NCBI RefSeq assembly: GCF_002116905.1 | Contig: NZ_CP015118.1 | Coordinates: 2,542,001-2,606,000 of the forward strand | Origin: Piscinibacter gummiphilus | GTDB taxonomy: Bacteria; Pseudomonadota; Gammaproteobacteria; Burkholderiales; Burkholderiaceae_C | Length of the DNA stretch: 64,000 bases | Reading direction: 5' to 3' | In this document: piece by piece, positions 24,526-31,191 of the stretch | Position numbering within the stretch: position 1 is the stretch's first letter | Layout: each line of letters starts with the position of its first letter | Made by a program: the position numbers and the translations under genes | Notes under the pieces: generated by a model | Databases searched by the model: none | Seen by the model: the letters and a program-made list of their open reading frames with translations, nothing else | Told to the model about the DNA's origin: nothing

Positions 24526-25115
24526 CGGGGTTCCTTGTCGAACAAGTGGAGCGCCGCGTGCTGCAGCAGCATGATGGTCTTGCCGTCGCGGATGCGGCCG
24601 TCGGCCACCTGCGCCAGGGCGTCGTCGATCGTCAGCTCGAGCACCTCGATGTCCTCGCCTTCGCCCGCCACGCCACCGCCGTCGCCCACGCGCATGTGCG
24701 CCTCGTACTCGCCGACGAAGAAGTGCAGCTTCTCGGTGACCGAGCCCGGGCTCATGAAGGCCTCGAACACGGGGCGCACGTCGTGCAGCCGGTACCCCGT
24801 CTCCTCCTCGACCTCGGCGCGCACCCGGTCCTCGGGCGACTGCGTGTCGAGCAGGCCGGCCGGGGCCTCGATCAGAAGGTCGTGGTGGCCGTTGACGTAC
24901 GCGGGGTAGCGGAACTGCCGCGTGAGGATCACGGTGCGGCGCGCGCGGTGATACGGCAGCAGCACGGCGCCGTTGCCGCGGTCGTAGGTCTCGCGGTTCA
25001 TCGTCTGCCAGGTGCCGTCGCGGCGCTGCCAGTCGAAGCGGGTCTTCTTCAGCACGTACCAGTCGTCGGAGAGGACGCGCACGTCGTGGATGCGGAGGCG
25101 TTGGTGGATGTCCAT
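24522..25115 (-). CDS. nudK: NudK-like Nudix hydrolase (GDP-mannose/ADP-ribose type)
   Basis: A 197-residue Nudix enzyme. The Nudix box is spread over GLLDTQSPEDRVRAEVEEETGY, with the REx2EExGx pattern changed to AEVEEETGY. VLLPYHRARRTVILTRQFR upstream and AFMSPGSVTEKLHFFVGEY downstream match the NudK/GDP-mannose pyrophosphatase branch, where the SPGSVTE loop is typical. Such enzymes hydrolyse GDP-mannose or related sugar nucleotides. The ATG at 25115 gives the family start. It is divergent from the DeoR-type regulator with 81 bases between. Confidence 0.83.
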   Translation of the reverse strand: MDIHQRLRIHDVRVLSDDWYVLKKTRFDWQRRDGTWQTMNRETYDRGNGAVLLPYHRARRTVILTRQFRYPAYVNGHHDLLIEAPAGLLDTQSPEDRVRAEVEEETGYRLHDVRPVFEAFMSPGSVTEKLHFFVGEYEAHMRVGDGGGVAGEGEDIEVLELTIDDALAQVADGRIRDGKTIMLLQHAALHLFDKEPR

Positions 25116-25128
25116 GGTCGGCAGTATG

Positions 25129-25164
25129 CGTGCAGGTTCGTGCAAAAACAAGATGAAACGTGCA
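25129..25164. promoter_or_regulatory. Three CGTGCA direct repeats, candidate regulator operator
   Basis: CGTGCA occurs at 25129, 25139 and 25159, i.e. at 10- and 20-base spacing, so all three copies lie on one face of the helix. They sit in the 81-base gap between the divergent nudK-like and DeoR-type genes. DeoR-family proteins often bind phased direct repeats near their own promoter. The repeats are seen directly; their use by the adjacent regulator is inference. Confidence 0.4.
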
Positions 25165-25196
25165 ATCGCTGCAGCCGGCCTGATAAGCTCGCGCCC

Positions 25197-25958
25197 ATGC
25201 TGACCCGCCAACGCAAGGACCACCTGCTGACCGTGCTCGCCCGCGACGGCCGCATCGTCGCGAAGGACCAGAGCGACCTGCTGGGCCTGTCCGAGGACAC
25301 CATCCGGCGCGACCTGCGCGAGCTCGCGGCCGACGGCCTGCTGCAGCGCGTGCACGGCGGCGCGCTGCCGGTGTCGGCCGCGCTCGCCGACTTCGCGGGG
25401 CGGCAGTCGGTGGCCACCGACGAGAAGGCCGCCATCGGGCGGGCCGCGGCGAAGCTCGTGCTGCCGGGGCAGGTCGTGCTGATCGACGGCGGCACCACCG
25501 CCGTGCAGATGGCGCGGGCGCTGTCGCCCACGCTGCGGGCCACGGTCGTCACGCACAGCCCGTCGGTGGCGGTGGAGCTGGTCGCGTTCCCGGGCATCGA
25601 GGTCGTGATGATCGGCGGCCGGCTGTTCCGCCATTCCGTCGTCAACGTGGGCGCCATCGCGATGGAAGGCATCGCGCGGGTGCATGCCGACACGTACTTT
25701 CTCGGGGTCACCGGCGTGCACGAGAAGGCGGGGTTGTCCACCGGCGATGCGGAGGAGGCCGCCATCAAGCGGGCGCTGATGGGCGCGGCCGCGGAGACGG
25801 TGGTGCTCGCGTCGTCCGAGAAGATCGGCGTGGCCTCGCCGCACGTCGTCGCGCCACTGGCCGAAGCCTCCACGGTGGTCGTCTCCACCGCGGCACCGAA
25901 GGCGGTGCTGGCGGGCTGGCGCCGCCGCGGCCTCGAGGTGGTGGTGGCCGAACCGTGA
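25197..25958 (+). CDS. DeoR family transcriptional regulator
   Basis: A 253-residue regulator. An N-terminal winged helix-turn-helix (residues ~1-55: RQRKDHLLTVLARDG, LGLSEDTIRRDLREL, LQRVHGGAL) is the DeoR signature. The C-terminal DeoRC domain, an isomerase-like sugar-phosphate sensor, has LIDGGTTAVQMAR, VVTHSPSVAVEL, VMIGGRLF and STGDAEEAAIKRAL. Such proteins repress carbohydrate genes until a phosphorylated sugar binds. Targets here are unknown; it is divergent from the nudK-like gene and its stop overlaps the GTG start of the TIGR03790 gene. Confidence 0.92.
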   Translation: MLTRQRKDHLLTVLARDGRIVAKDQSDLLGLSEDTIRRDLRELAADGLLQRVHGGALPVSAALADFAGRQSVATDEKAAIGRAAAKLVLPGQVVLIDGGTTAVQMARALSPTLRATVVTHSPSVAVELVAFPGIEVVMIGGRLFRHSVVNVGAIAMEGIARVHADTYFLGVTGVHEKAGLSTGDAEEAAIKRALMGAAAETVVLASSEKIGVASPHVVAPLAEASTVVVSTAAPKAVLAGWRRRGLEVVVAEP

Positions 25959-27874
25959 GACGCCTCGTCGCGGTCGTCATCGGGCTGGCCGCGGCGGGCC
26001 TGGCGTGGGGCGGTCCCGTGCTGCAGGTCCCGCGGTCGTCGATCCAGCCCGACGAACTGGGCATCGTCGTGCGCGAGGGCGACCCGGTCTCCGAGGCCAT
26101 CGCCCGCCACTACCGCGAGGCCCGCGGCATTCCCGAGGCCAACGTCGTGCGACTGCCGGTGCCGAAGTCGGGCACCACGGTTCCCGCGGCCGACTTCGCC
26201 GCGCTGAAGGCCCGCCTCGACGCGGAGTTGCCCGCGCGCGTGCAGGCCACGCTGCTGACGTGGGTGCATCCGTCGCGCGTGGCCGGTGCGTGCGCGATGT
26301 CGATCACGAGCGCGTTCGCGTTCGGCTACGACGACCGGCGCTGCGCCGTGGGCGACCGCGCGGGGCCGCTGGTGTCCCCGTACTTCGACAGCGATTCCAC
26401 ACGCCCGTGGGACGACCTGCAGATCCGCCCGTCGATGATGCTCGGCGCGGAGACCCTGGCCGAGGCCCGCGTGCTGATCGACCGCGGGGTGCGCGCCGAC
26501 GGCACGCGGCCCCCCGGCGACGGCTACCTGGTGCACACGTCCGACCGCGTGCGCAGCCTGCGCTGGCCCGACTTCCTGAAGGCGGCCGGCACCCCCGGCG
26601 TGCACTTCGAACTGGTGGACCACCGCAAGGGCGGTGGTGACGCGCTGACGAACCGCTCCGGCGTGCTCTTCTACTTCACGGGCCTGCCGCGCACGCCCGA
26701 CCTCGCGACGAACACCTACCGTCCCGGCGCGGCGGGCGACAGCCTCACGTCGTCGGGCGGCGTGCTCGGCAGCGCCACGCAGCAGACCACCGCGCTCGAA
26801 TGGCTGAGGGCCGGGCTCACCGGCAGCTACGGCACGGTCGAGGAACCCTTCGCCATCGCCGAGAAGTTCCCGAAGGTCTCGGTGCTGGCCGACCACTACG
26901 TGCGGGGCGCGACGCTGATCGAGGCGTACTGGAAATCGGTGCAGCACCCGGGGCAGGGCCTGTTCGTGGGCGAGCCGCTCGCGCGCCCGTTCGCCGACCG
27001 TCCGAAATGGACGACGGAGGGCGACACTGCCGTGCTGTCCACGCGGTCGTTGCGGCCGGGGCGGCGCTACCCCGTCCTGCACCGGGACTCGGCAGCCGCG
27101 CCGTGGACCCCGGCGTCCACGCTCACCGGCACCGCGGGCGAGGTGTCCTACCGCGTGCCGCTGGCCGCCCTCGGCGGCGGCGAGGTGCGGCTGTCGCCGG
27201 TGGCCTGCCCCGACGGCCCGCGCGTGGCGGCGCTGCTGCGCAGCGATCCCGCGCCTGTGGCTGCGGGCCGCGCACGGCGCCTGGTGGCCCAGGTCGAGCT
27301 GATGCTGCACGCGGCACCCACCGGGTGTGGCGAGGCCGGCCCCGCGCGCTACGACCTCGTGACGGGCCCGGCAGGTGATGCGGTGCGAACGCGGGGGGCC
27401 GAGGGACTGTTGCTCGTGCCGGGCGTGCCGGTGCTGGCCCGGGTGGAGGTGAACCTGTCCGCCGACGCCACCCACACGGTGACGGTGCCGCTCGAATGGA
27501 CCCGCCCGGACACGAAGGAGCGAGGGGTGATGGGCGGCTGGCGCATCACGATGGCGCCCGCCACCACGGCGCAGCCGCTGCGCATCGTGGAACCCGGCCC
27601 GTCGTGGAACCTCGCGGAGGCCCGCCGCGGCCGGGGGCTGCGCCTGCCGGCGGTGGCCGACGTCGATCCGGACAGCCCGATCCAGCGCGTGCGGTTCCTG
27701 CTTCGTGGGGCCCTCGGTGGCCGTTCCGTGGAGGGGATCGCGGCAGCGCCCGGGTTCACCACCGAACTCGTGGCGCCGGCCGTGCCGCCCGGCCTCTACC
27801 GCCTGGTGGCCCAGGGCGAGGACCGGGCGGGCGCCGTGGTCGCGTCGTCGTCGGTGCTGGTGTCGGTGCCCTGA
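25955..27874 (+). CDS. TIGR03790 family exported protein
   Basis: A 639-residue protein of unknown function. A signal peptide (VAVVIGLAAAGLAWG) precedes the pattern recalled from TIGR03790: ELGIVVREGDPVSEAIA, YREARGIPEANV, then a central segment with SSGGVLGSATQQTTALEWLRAG and SYGTVEEPFAIAEKFP. The C-terminal third looks like small beta domains (PVLARVEVNLSADATHTV). Family members occur in diverse bacteria, often beside secreted or sorting-tag proteins. The GTG at 25955 overlaps the regulator stop by four bases, so it is probably co-transcribed with it. No catalytic site is recognisable to me. Confidence 0.75.
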   Translation: MRRLVAVVIGLAAAGLAWGGPVLQVPRSSIQPDELGIVVREGDPVSEAIARHYREARGIPEANVVRLPVPKSGTTVPAADFAALKARLDAELPARVQATLLTWVHPSRVAGACAMSITSAFAFGYDDRRCAVGDRAGPLVSPYFDSDSTRPWDDLQIRPSMMLGAETLAEARVLIDRGVRADGTRPPGDGYLVHTSDRVRSLRWPDFLKAAGTPGVHFELVDHRKGGGDALTNRSGVLFYFTGLPRTPDLATNTYRPGAAGDSLTSSGGVLGSATQQTTALEWLRAGLTGSYGTVEEPFAIAEKFPKVSVLADHYVRGATLIEAYWKSVQHPGQGLFVGEPLARPFADRPKWTTEGDTAVLSTRSLRPGRRYPVLHRDSAAAPWTPASTLTGTAGEVSYRVPLAALGGGEVRLSPVACPDGPRVAALLRSDPAPVAAGRARRLVAQVELMLHAAPTGCGEAGPARYDLVTGPAGDAVRTRGAEGLLLVPGVPVLARVEVNLSADATHTVTVPLEWTRPDTKERGVMGGWRITMAPATTAQPLRIVEPGPSWNLAEARRGRGLRLPAVADVDPDSPIQRVRFLLRGALGGRSVEGIAAAPGFTTELVAPAVPPGLYRLVAQGEDRAGAVVASSSVLVSVP

Positions 27875-27994
27875 CCCCCGGACGGTGCGCAGCAAGTCAC
27901 GCCCACGCCTGACGGCAGTGGGGGTGTCGGCGGGAAGCGGGGCGTTCGGCCCGATACTGGCAGGCCCGCCCCCGGCGGGCCGCTTTGGTTTCCC

Positions 27995-29413
27995 ATGTCC
28001 CGTTCCGACGCGCCCGGTGCGCCTTCCCCCTCCCCCGACAGCCTCGACGCGCTGAAACCCGGCGCGCGCGTCGGTGAGTTCATCGTCGAGCGGGTGCTGG
28101 GGGTCGGCGGGTTCGGCATCGTCTACCTCGCGGTGGACCAGGTGCTGCTGCGCCAGGTCGCGGTGAAGGAATACCTGCCCACCGTGCTCGCGGGCCGGGG
28201 GGCCGACGGCCGGATCACGCTGCGCTCGCCGTCGCACCGCGACACCTTCGAGGCCGGCCTGCGGTCCTTCGTCAACGAGGCCCAGTTGCTCGCGCGGTTC
28301 GACCATCCGTCGCTCGTGAAGGTGCACCGGTTCTGGGAAACGAACGGCACGGCCTACATGGCGATGCCGTACTACGACGGCCACGTGGCCAGCCACAAGC
28401 GTTTCGTGTCGCAGGGGCCGCTCGACACCGCCCGCCTGCGCGCGTTCCTCGACCCGCTGCTCGACGCGCTCGACCTGCTGCACCGGGCCGACGTGTACCA
28501 CCGCGACATCTCGCCCGACAACATCCTCCTGCTTCCCGGCGGCCGCCCGGTGCTGCTCGACTTCGGCGCCGCGCGCCGCGTGATCGGCGACCGCACGCAG
28601 ACCCTCACCGCGGTGCTCAAGCCGAGCTTCGCACCGGTCGAGCAGTACGGCGACGTGCCAGGCATGCGCCAGGGCCCGTGGACCGACCTCTACGCGCTGG
28701 GCGCCGTGGCGCACCACCTCGTGACCGGGCAGATGCCGCCGCCGGCCGCCGTGCGGGCGGTGCGCGACGCGATGCCGGTGCTGGCCCGGGCGCCCGCGGG
28801 CGACTGGCCGCTGCTGGACCGTGCGGTGCTGGCCGCCATCGACTGGATGCTGGCCGTGGTGCCCGACGAACGCCCGCAGAGCGTGAAGGAACTGCGCGAC
28901 GCGCTCGACGGCATCGTCGTGCCGCCGCCCTCGACGCCGCGGGTGCTCGCGGTCGATCCCCCGTCCGCGCCGAGCCCCGGCGCCTGGCAGCCCACGGTGC
29001 AGGTGCCCACGCCCCAGCCGGTCCGCCGGTCGCGCGTGCGCCGTGCCGGCCCCTGGGCCGCGGCCGCGCTGGCGCTGGCCCTCATCGCCGGCGGCACCTG
29101 GCACACGGCACGGACACCTGCCGACACCGCCGCCGCGGCGGTGACTCCGGCGCTGCCCGAGGTGAAGCTCCTGCCCCCCGGCCCGCCGGTGGAAACGCCG
29201 CTCGGCCGGGAGCCGCGCCTGCAGGCCGCGGAAACCGCGCCGCCCGTGGCGCCGCACCGCGAACGTGTGGTGGAGGAGACACCGTCGTCGCTGTGCGCCG
29301 GCCGCCGCGTGGTGGGCAAGGCCCTGTGCGAGGCCCGGGTCTGCCTGCAGTCGCGCTTCCGCGACCACCCCGAGTGCAACCGGCCGCAGCCGGCCCGCTC
29401 CGACCCTTCTTAG
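27995..29413 (+). CDS. Membrane Ser/Thr protein kinase with a periplasmic Cys-rich end
   Basis: A 472-residue Hanks-type kinase. The glycine loop GVGGFG is at 36-41, the ATP-binding Lys58 in VAVKEYL, the catalytic HRD at 169-171 in YHRDISPDNILL, and DFG at 189-191. The activation segment has LKPSFAPVEQYG. One membrane helix spans ~353-368 after a Pro-rich linker. The ~100 residues beyond it would be periplasmic and carry four Cys in the last 45 residues (SLCAG, ALCEARVCL, PEC), perhaps two disulphides. It lies 120 bases after the TIGR03790 gene; a 7-bp hairpin at 27963-27981 sits just before its start. Substrates are unknown. Confidence 0.9.
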   Translation: MSRSDAPGAPSPSPDSLDALKPGARVGEFIVERVLGVGGFGIVYLAVDQVLLRQVAVKEYLPTVLAGRGADGRITLRSPSHRDTFEAGLRSFVNEAQLLARFDHPSLVKVHRFWETNGTAYMAMPYYDGHVASHKRFVSQGPLDTARLRAFLDPLLDALDLLHRADVYHRDISPDNILLLPGGRPVLLDFGAARRVIGDRTQTLTAVLKPSFAPVEQYGDVPGMRQGPWTDLYALGAVAHHLVTGQMPPPAAVRAVRDAMPVLARAPAGDWPLLDRAVLAAIDWMLAVVPDERPQSVKELRDALDGIVVPPPSTPRVLAVDPPSAPSPGAWQPTVQVPTPQPVRRSRVRRAGPWAAAALALALIAGGTWHTARTPADTAAAAVTPALPEVKLLPPGPPVETPLGREPRLQAAETAPPVAPHRERVVEETPSSLCAGRRVVGKALCEARVCLQSRFRDHPECNRPQPARSDPS

Positions 29414-29426
29414 GTCCGGCGCCGTC

Positions 29427-29660
29427 TCAGCGCCGGCGCAGGTGCCTGACGCACAGCAGGCCCAGCAGCCCCAGCAGCGCGAGCAGGTCCGGGAGTTCCG
29501 CCGCACCGCCACCGCTGCCGCCGGTGTCCACCGTCGTGGGCGTCGATGCGGGCGGATCGCTCGGCACCGGCTTGCCCATCGCCACCGCGCACTGCTCGAT
29601 GGCCGTCGACCGCAGCGTCGGTGCGGTGCGTGCGGGCGCGGCGTAGCCCGCGGGGTTCAC
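29427..29660 (-). pseudogene. C-terminal remnant of a GlyGly-CTERM-like secreted protein
   Basis: A 77-codon reverse frame ends in GGSGGGAAELPDLLALL followed by a hydrophobic run and RHLRRR. This Gly-rich stretch, single helix and Arg cluster is the layout of GlyGly-CTERM sorting tags cut by rhombosortase. There is no signal peptide and no recognisable domain upstream, so the body of the protein is missing. The residues before the tag (TAIEQCAVAMGKP) look like the end of a secreted enzyme. I read it as a 3' fragment left by deletion; a real short protein is less likely. Confidence 0.5.
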
Positions 29661-29880
29661 CGCCTGGCGCCGCCGCTTCGACGCGGGCGAGGCGCCCGAC
29701 GCGACCCCGTACGGCTACCACTTCGCCGAAGACGATGGCGTGGCCGTCGAGTTCTCGCGCGCCACGCCCACCGCGACCGGCCCGGCCAAGCTGCTGGACG
29801 CCGGCGCACGCCGCGTGCTGGGCCTCGACCTGCAACACGCGTGGCGCAACCGCGAGGCGCTGACCTCCCACTTGTTTGAG
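29647..29880 (+). pseudogene. Fragment of a GT4-type glycosyltransferase N-terminus
   Basis: In the forward frame beginning after the TAG at 29644-29646, about 78 codons read like the interior of a GT4-type transferase: WRRRFDAGEAPDATPYGYH, GVAVEFSRATPT and VLGLDLQHAWRNREAL. In such enzymes that region precedes the DVVWTHTE-type motif, which is absent. The frame instead runs into a hairpin-rich repeat at about 29881. No start codon context or upstream part is present, so this is a gene fragment truncated at both ends. Family assignment is from memory and tentative. Confidence 0.45.
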
Positions 29881-30060
29881 CCCGTCAGGGCGAGTTGTGG
29901 GCGAAGCCCCAAGCCGCGAGCACCGCAGAGCAGTCCTGACCGGCGCAGCCGGGCAGGACCGCCGGATCGGGGGCGCTCTTTGCCCACTGTCTCGCGTGAG
30001 AAAGTGGGTCGGCTGCCGGGCCGAGACCCGGCGCGGCCTCTCCCGAAGAGAAAACTCCAC
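29881..30060. repeat. Hairpin-rich repeat-like segment, no gene
   Basis: This stretch holds no supported gene. It contains a near-perfect hairpin at 29933-29959 (GTCCTG, CCGGC, loop GCA, GCCGG, CAGGAC with single mismatched bases) and a second around CCCACT...AGTGGG near 29980-30010. Its wording resembles a repeat commonly seen between genes of Burkholderiales. It begins exactly where the GT4 fragment stops making sense, which suggests insertion or deletion at this boundary. Confidence 0.5.
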
Positions 30061-30100
30061 GCCAGATCACTCGATGCCACGCACGCTCAACGCCCCCAGT

Positions 30101-30185
30101 GGGTCCCGGCCTTCGCCGGGATGACGAGTGTTTTGAGGTCGTCTCGCTTTTCCCCGGACAGCAATGGGCGCAGGCCGGGATGACG
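30101..30185. repeat. REP-like palindrome pair
   Basis: Two imperfect palindromes of the type GGGTCCCGGC..GCCGGGATGAC (30101-30125) and CCGGACAGCAATGGGCGCAG plus GCCGGGATGAC (30153-30184). The same words recur at 34989-35175, 35582-35733 and 42443-42521. They lie downstream of a PEP-CTERM gene on the reverse strand, the usual position for REP elements. Confidence 0.75.
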
Positions 30186-30219
30186 CCTTGTTTGGGAGAG
30201 CGCGGAGGCTCTCCGTTCT

Positions 30220-30930
30220 TCATCCGCGGCGGCGGCGCCCCACCAGCCCGGCCACGGCCGCGCCCGCCAGCATCAGCATCGGCGCTGCGGGTTCCGGCAC
30301 CGGCGACACCGCGAAGTCGATCATCGCGAAGCCCGTGTCGATGTACGCGCGGCGCGGGCCCGTGGCCGACGACTCCGTGTACGACTCCAGCAGGTTGCCG
30401 AACGACACGTGGTAGCCGAGGCTGCCGTCGAGCGGCGTGCCGCCGAAGGCGAGGGCGGCCGTGGCGGTCCAGGCCTGGGCCACGCCGTTGGCGAGGCCGA
30501 ACGGCGCGGTGGCCTGCAGCGCGGCGACCTGTTCCGACGACGGGTCGGCCACGCCGAACACCCGCAGCAGCCCCGAAGCCGAGACGAAGCTGTCGGCGCC
30601 GCGCAGCAGGTAGCTGCCGCGCTCGAGCACGCTCACGCCGTCGAGCGTCCAGTCCGCATGCGGCAGCACCCGGAAGTTCAGGCTGGCGCTGGCCTCGCCG
30701 AGTCCGGCGCCGTTGAGCGTCTGCGTCACGAACGCGGCCGGCGTGAAGAACAGGCTGGTGCCCGACAGCGTGGGCGTGCCGAACAGCCCGACGAGCGTGT
30801 CGTCGTAGACGAGGTCGAAATGTTCGCCGGCGAGGGTGACGGTGGCCGCCTGGGCGGCGGGCAGGGCGGCGACGGCGGCCGTGACGATGGCCGTGCGGGC
30901 CAGCCAGCGGGTGTGAAACGCGAGGGTCAT
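30220..30930 (-). CDS. PEP-CTERM sorting domain protein
   Basis: A 236-residue secreted protein. The signal peptide is TAIVTAAVAALPAAQA; the C-terminus has the sorting tag VPEPAAPMLMLAGAAVAGLVG followed by RRRRG, recognised by exosortase/EpsH, which cleaves and attaches or releases the protein at the surface. The middle ~170 residues are Ala/Gly/Thr-rich and beta-like, with no named domain. It is divergent from the nuclease gene. No exosortase gene is in the window, so it must be elsewhere. Confidence 0.88.
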   Translation of the reverse strand: MTLAFHTRWLARTAIVTAAVAALPAAQAATVTLAGEHFDLVYDDTLVGLFGTPTLSGTSLFFTPAAFVTQTLNGAGLGEASASLNFRVLPHADWTLDGVSVLERGSYLLRGADSFVSASGLLRVFGVADPSSEQVAALQATAPFGLANGVAQAWTATAALAFGGTPLDGSLGYHVSFGNLLESYTESSATGPRRAYIDTGFAMIDFAVSPVPEPAAPMLMLAGAAVAGLVGRRRRG

Positions 30931-30990
30931 GGGATCTGCTCCTGTGGTGGCATGGTTCGCTTGTCATTTGCCCGACGCAAACAAGGCGAT

Positions 30991-31041
30991 CCATGACGGG
31001 AACGGACAAGACTAGGTGGCGCACGTGACGCGCCGTCATGG
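30991..31041. promoter_or_regulatory. 9-bp inverted repeat in a divergent promoter region
   Basis: CCATGACGG (30991-30999) and CCGTCATGG (31033-31041) are a perfect inverted pair 33 bases apart, between the divergent PEP-CTERM and nuclease genes. The core CGTCATGG also occurs at 38701-38708 before the phosphatase gene. Binding by a shared regulator (for example a phosphate-starvation one) is a guess. Confidence 0.3.
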
Positions 31042-31069
31042 GAGGGCATCCGTTTCGTAGTCCGAACGA

Positions 31070-31108
31070 AGCCGACCCTCCCCTTCGGACGGGGGGATCC
31101 GGTCGGCT
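31070..31108 (+). promoter_or_regulatory. Leader stem-loop before the nuclease gene
   Basis: AGCCGACC (31070-31077) pairs perfectly with GGTCGGCT (31101-31108), with additional C/G-run pairing inside. It lies about 80 bases before the nuclease ATG and has no T-run, so attenuation by itself is unlikely; an mRNA-stability role is possible. Confidence 0.3.
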
Positions 31109-31191
31109 CATGGGGGTGCCATGTCGAGACATGGCCGGGTCACCGCCCGTCGGCATCCTGCTGCGGCCTTCCTCCATCCCCCGGAACCACA

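Noticed and set aside
27963..27991. Terminator between TIGR03790 and the kinase gene
   Set aside because: The 7-bp stem is real but is followed by a mixed sequence rather than a T-run, and lies a few bases from the kinase ATG.
25116..29512. Long reverse open frame across the regulator, TIGR03790 and kinase genes
   Set aside because: Antisense to three real genes; no domain seen. Only its 3' end coincides with the true nudK-like gene, which has its own start at 25115.
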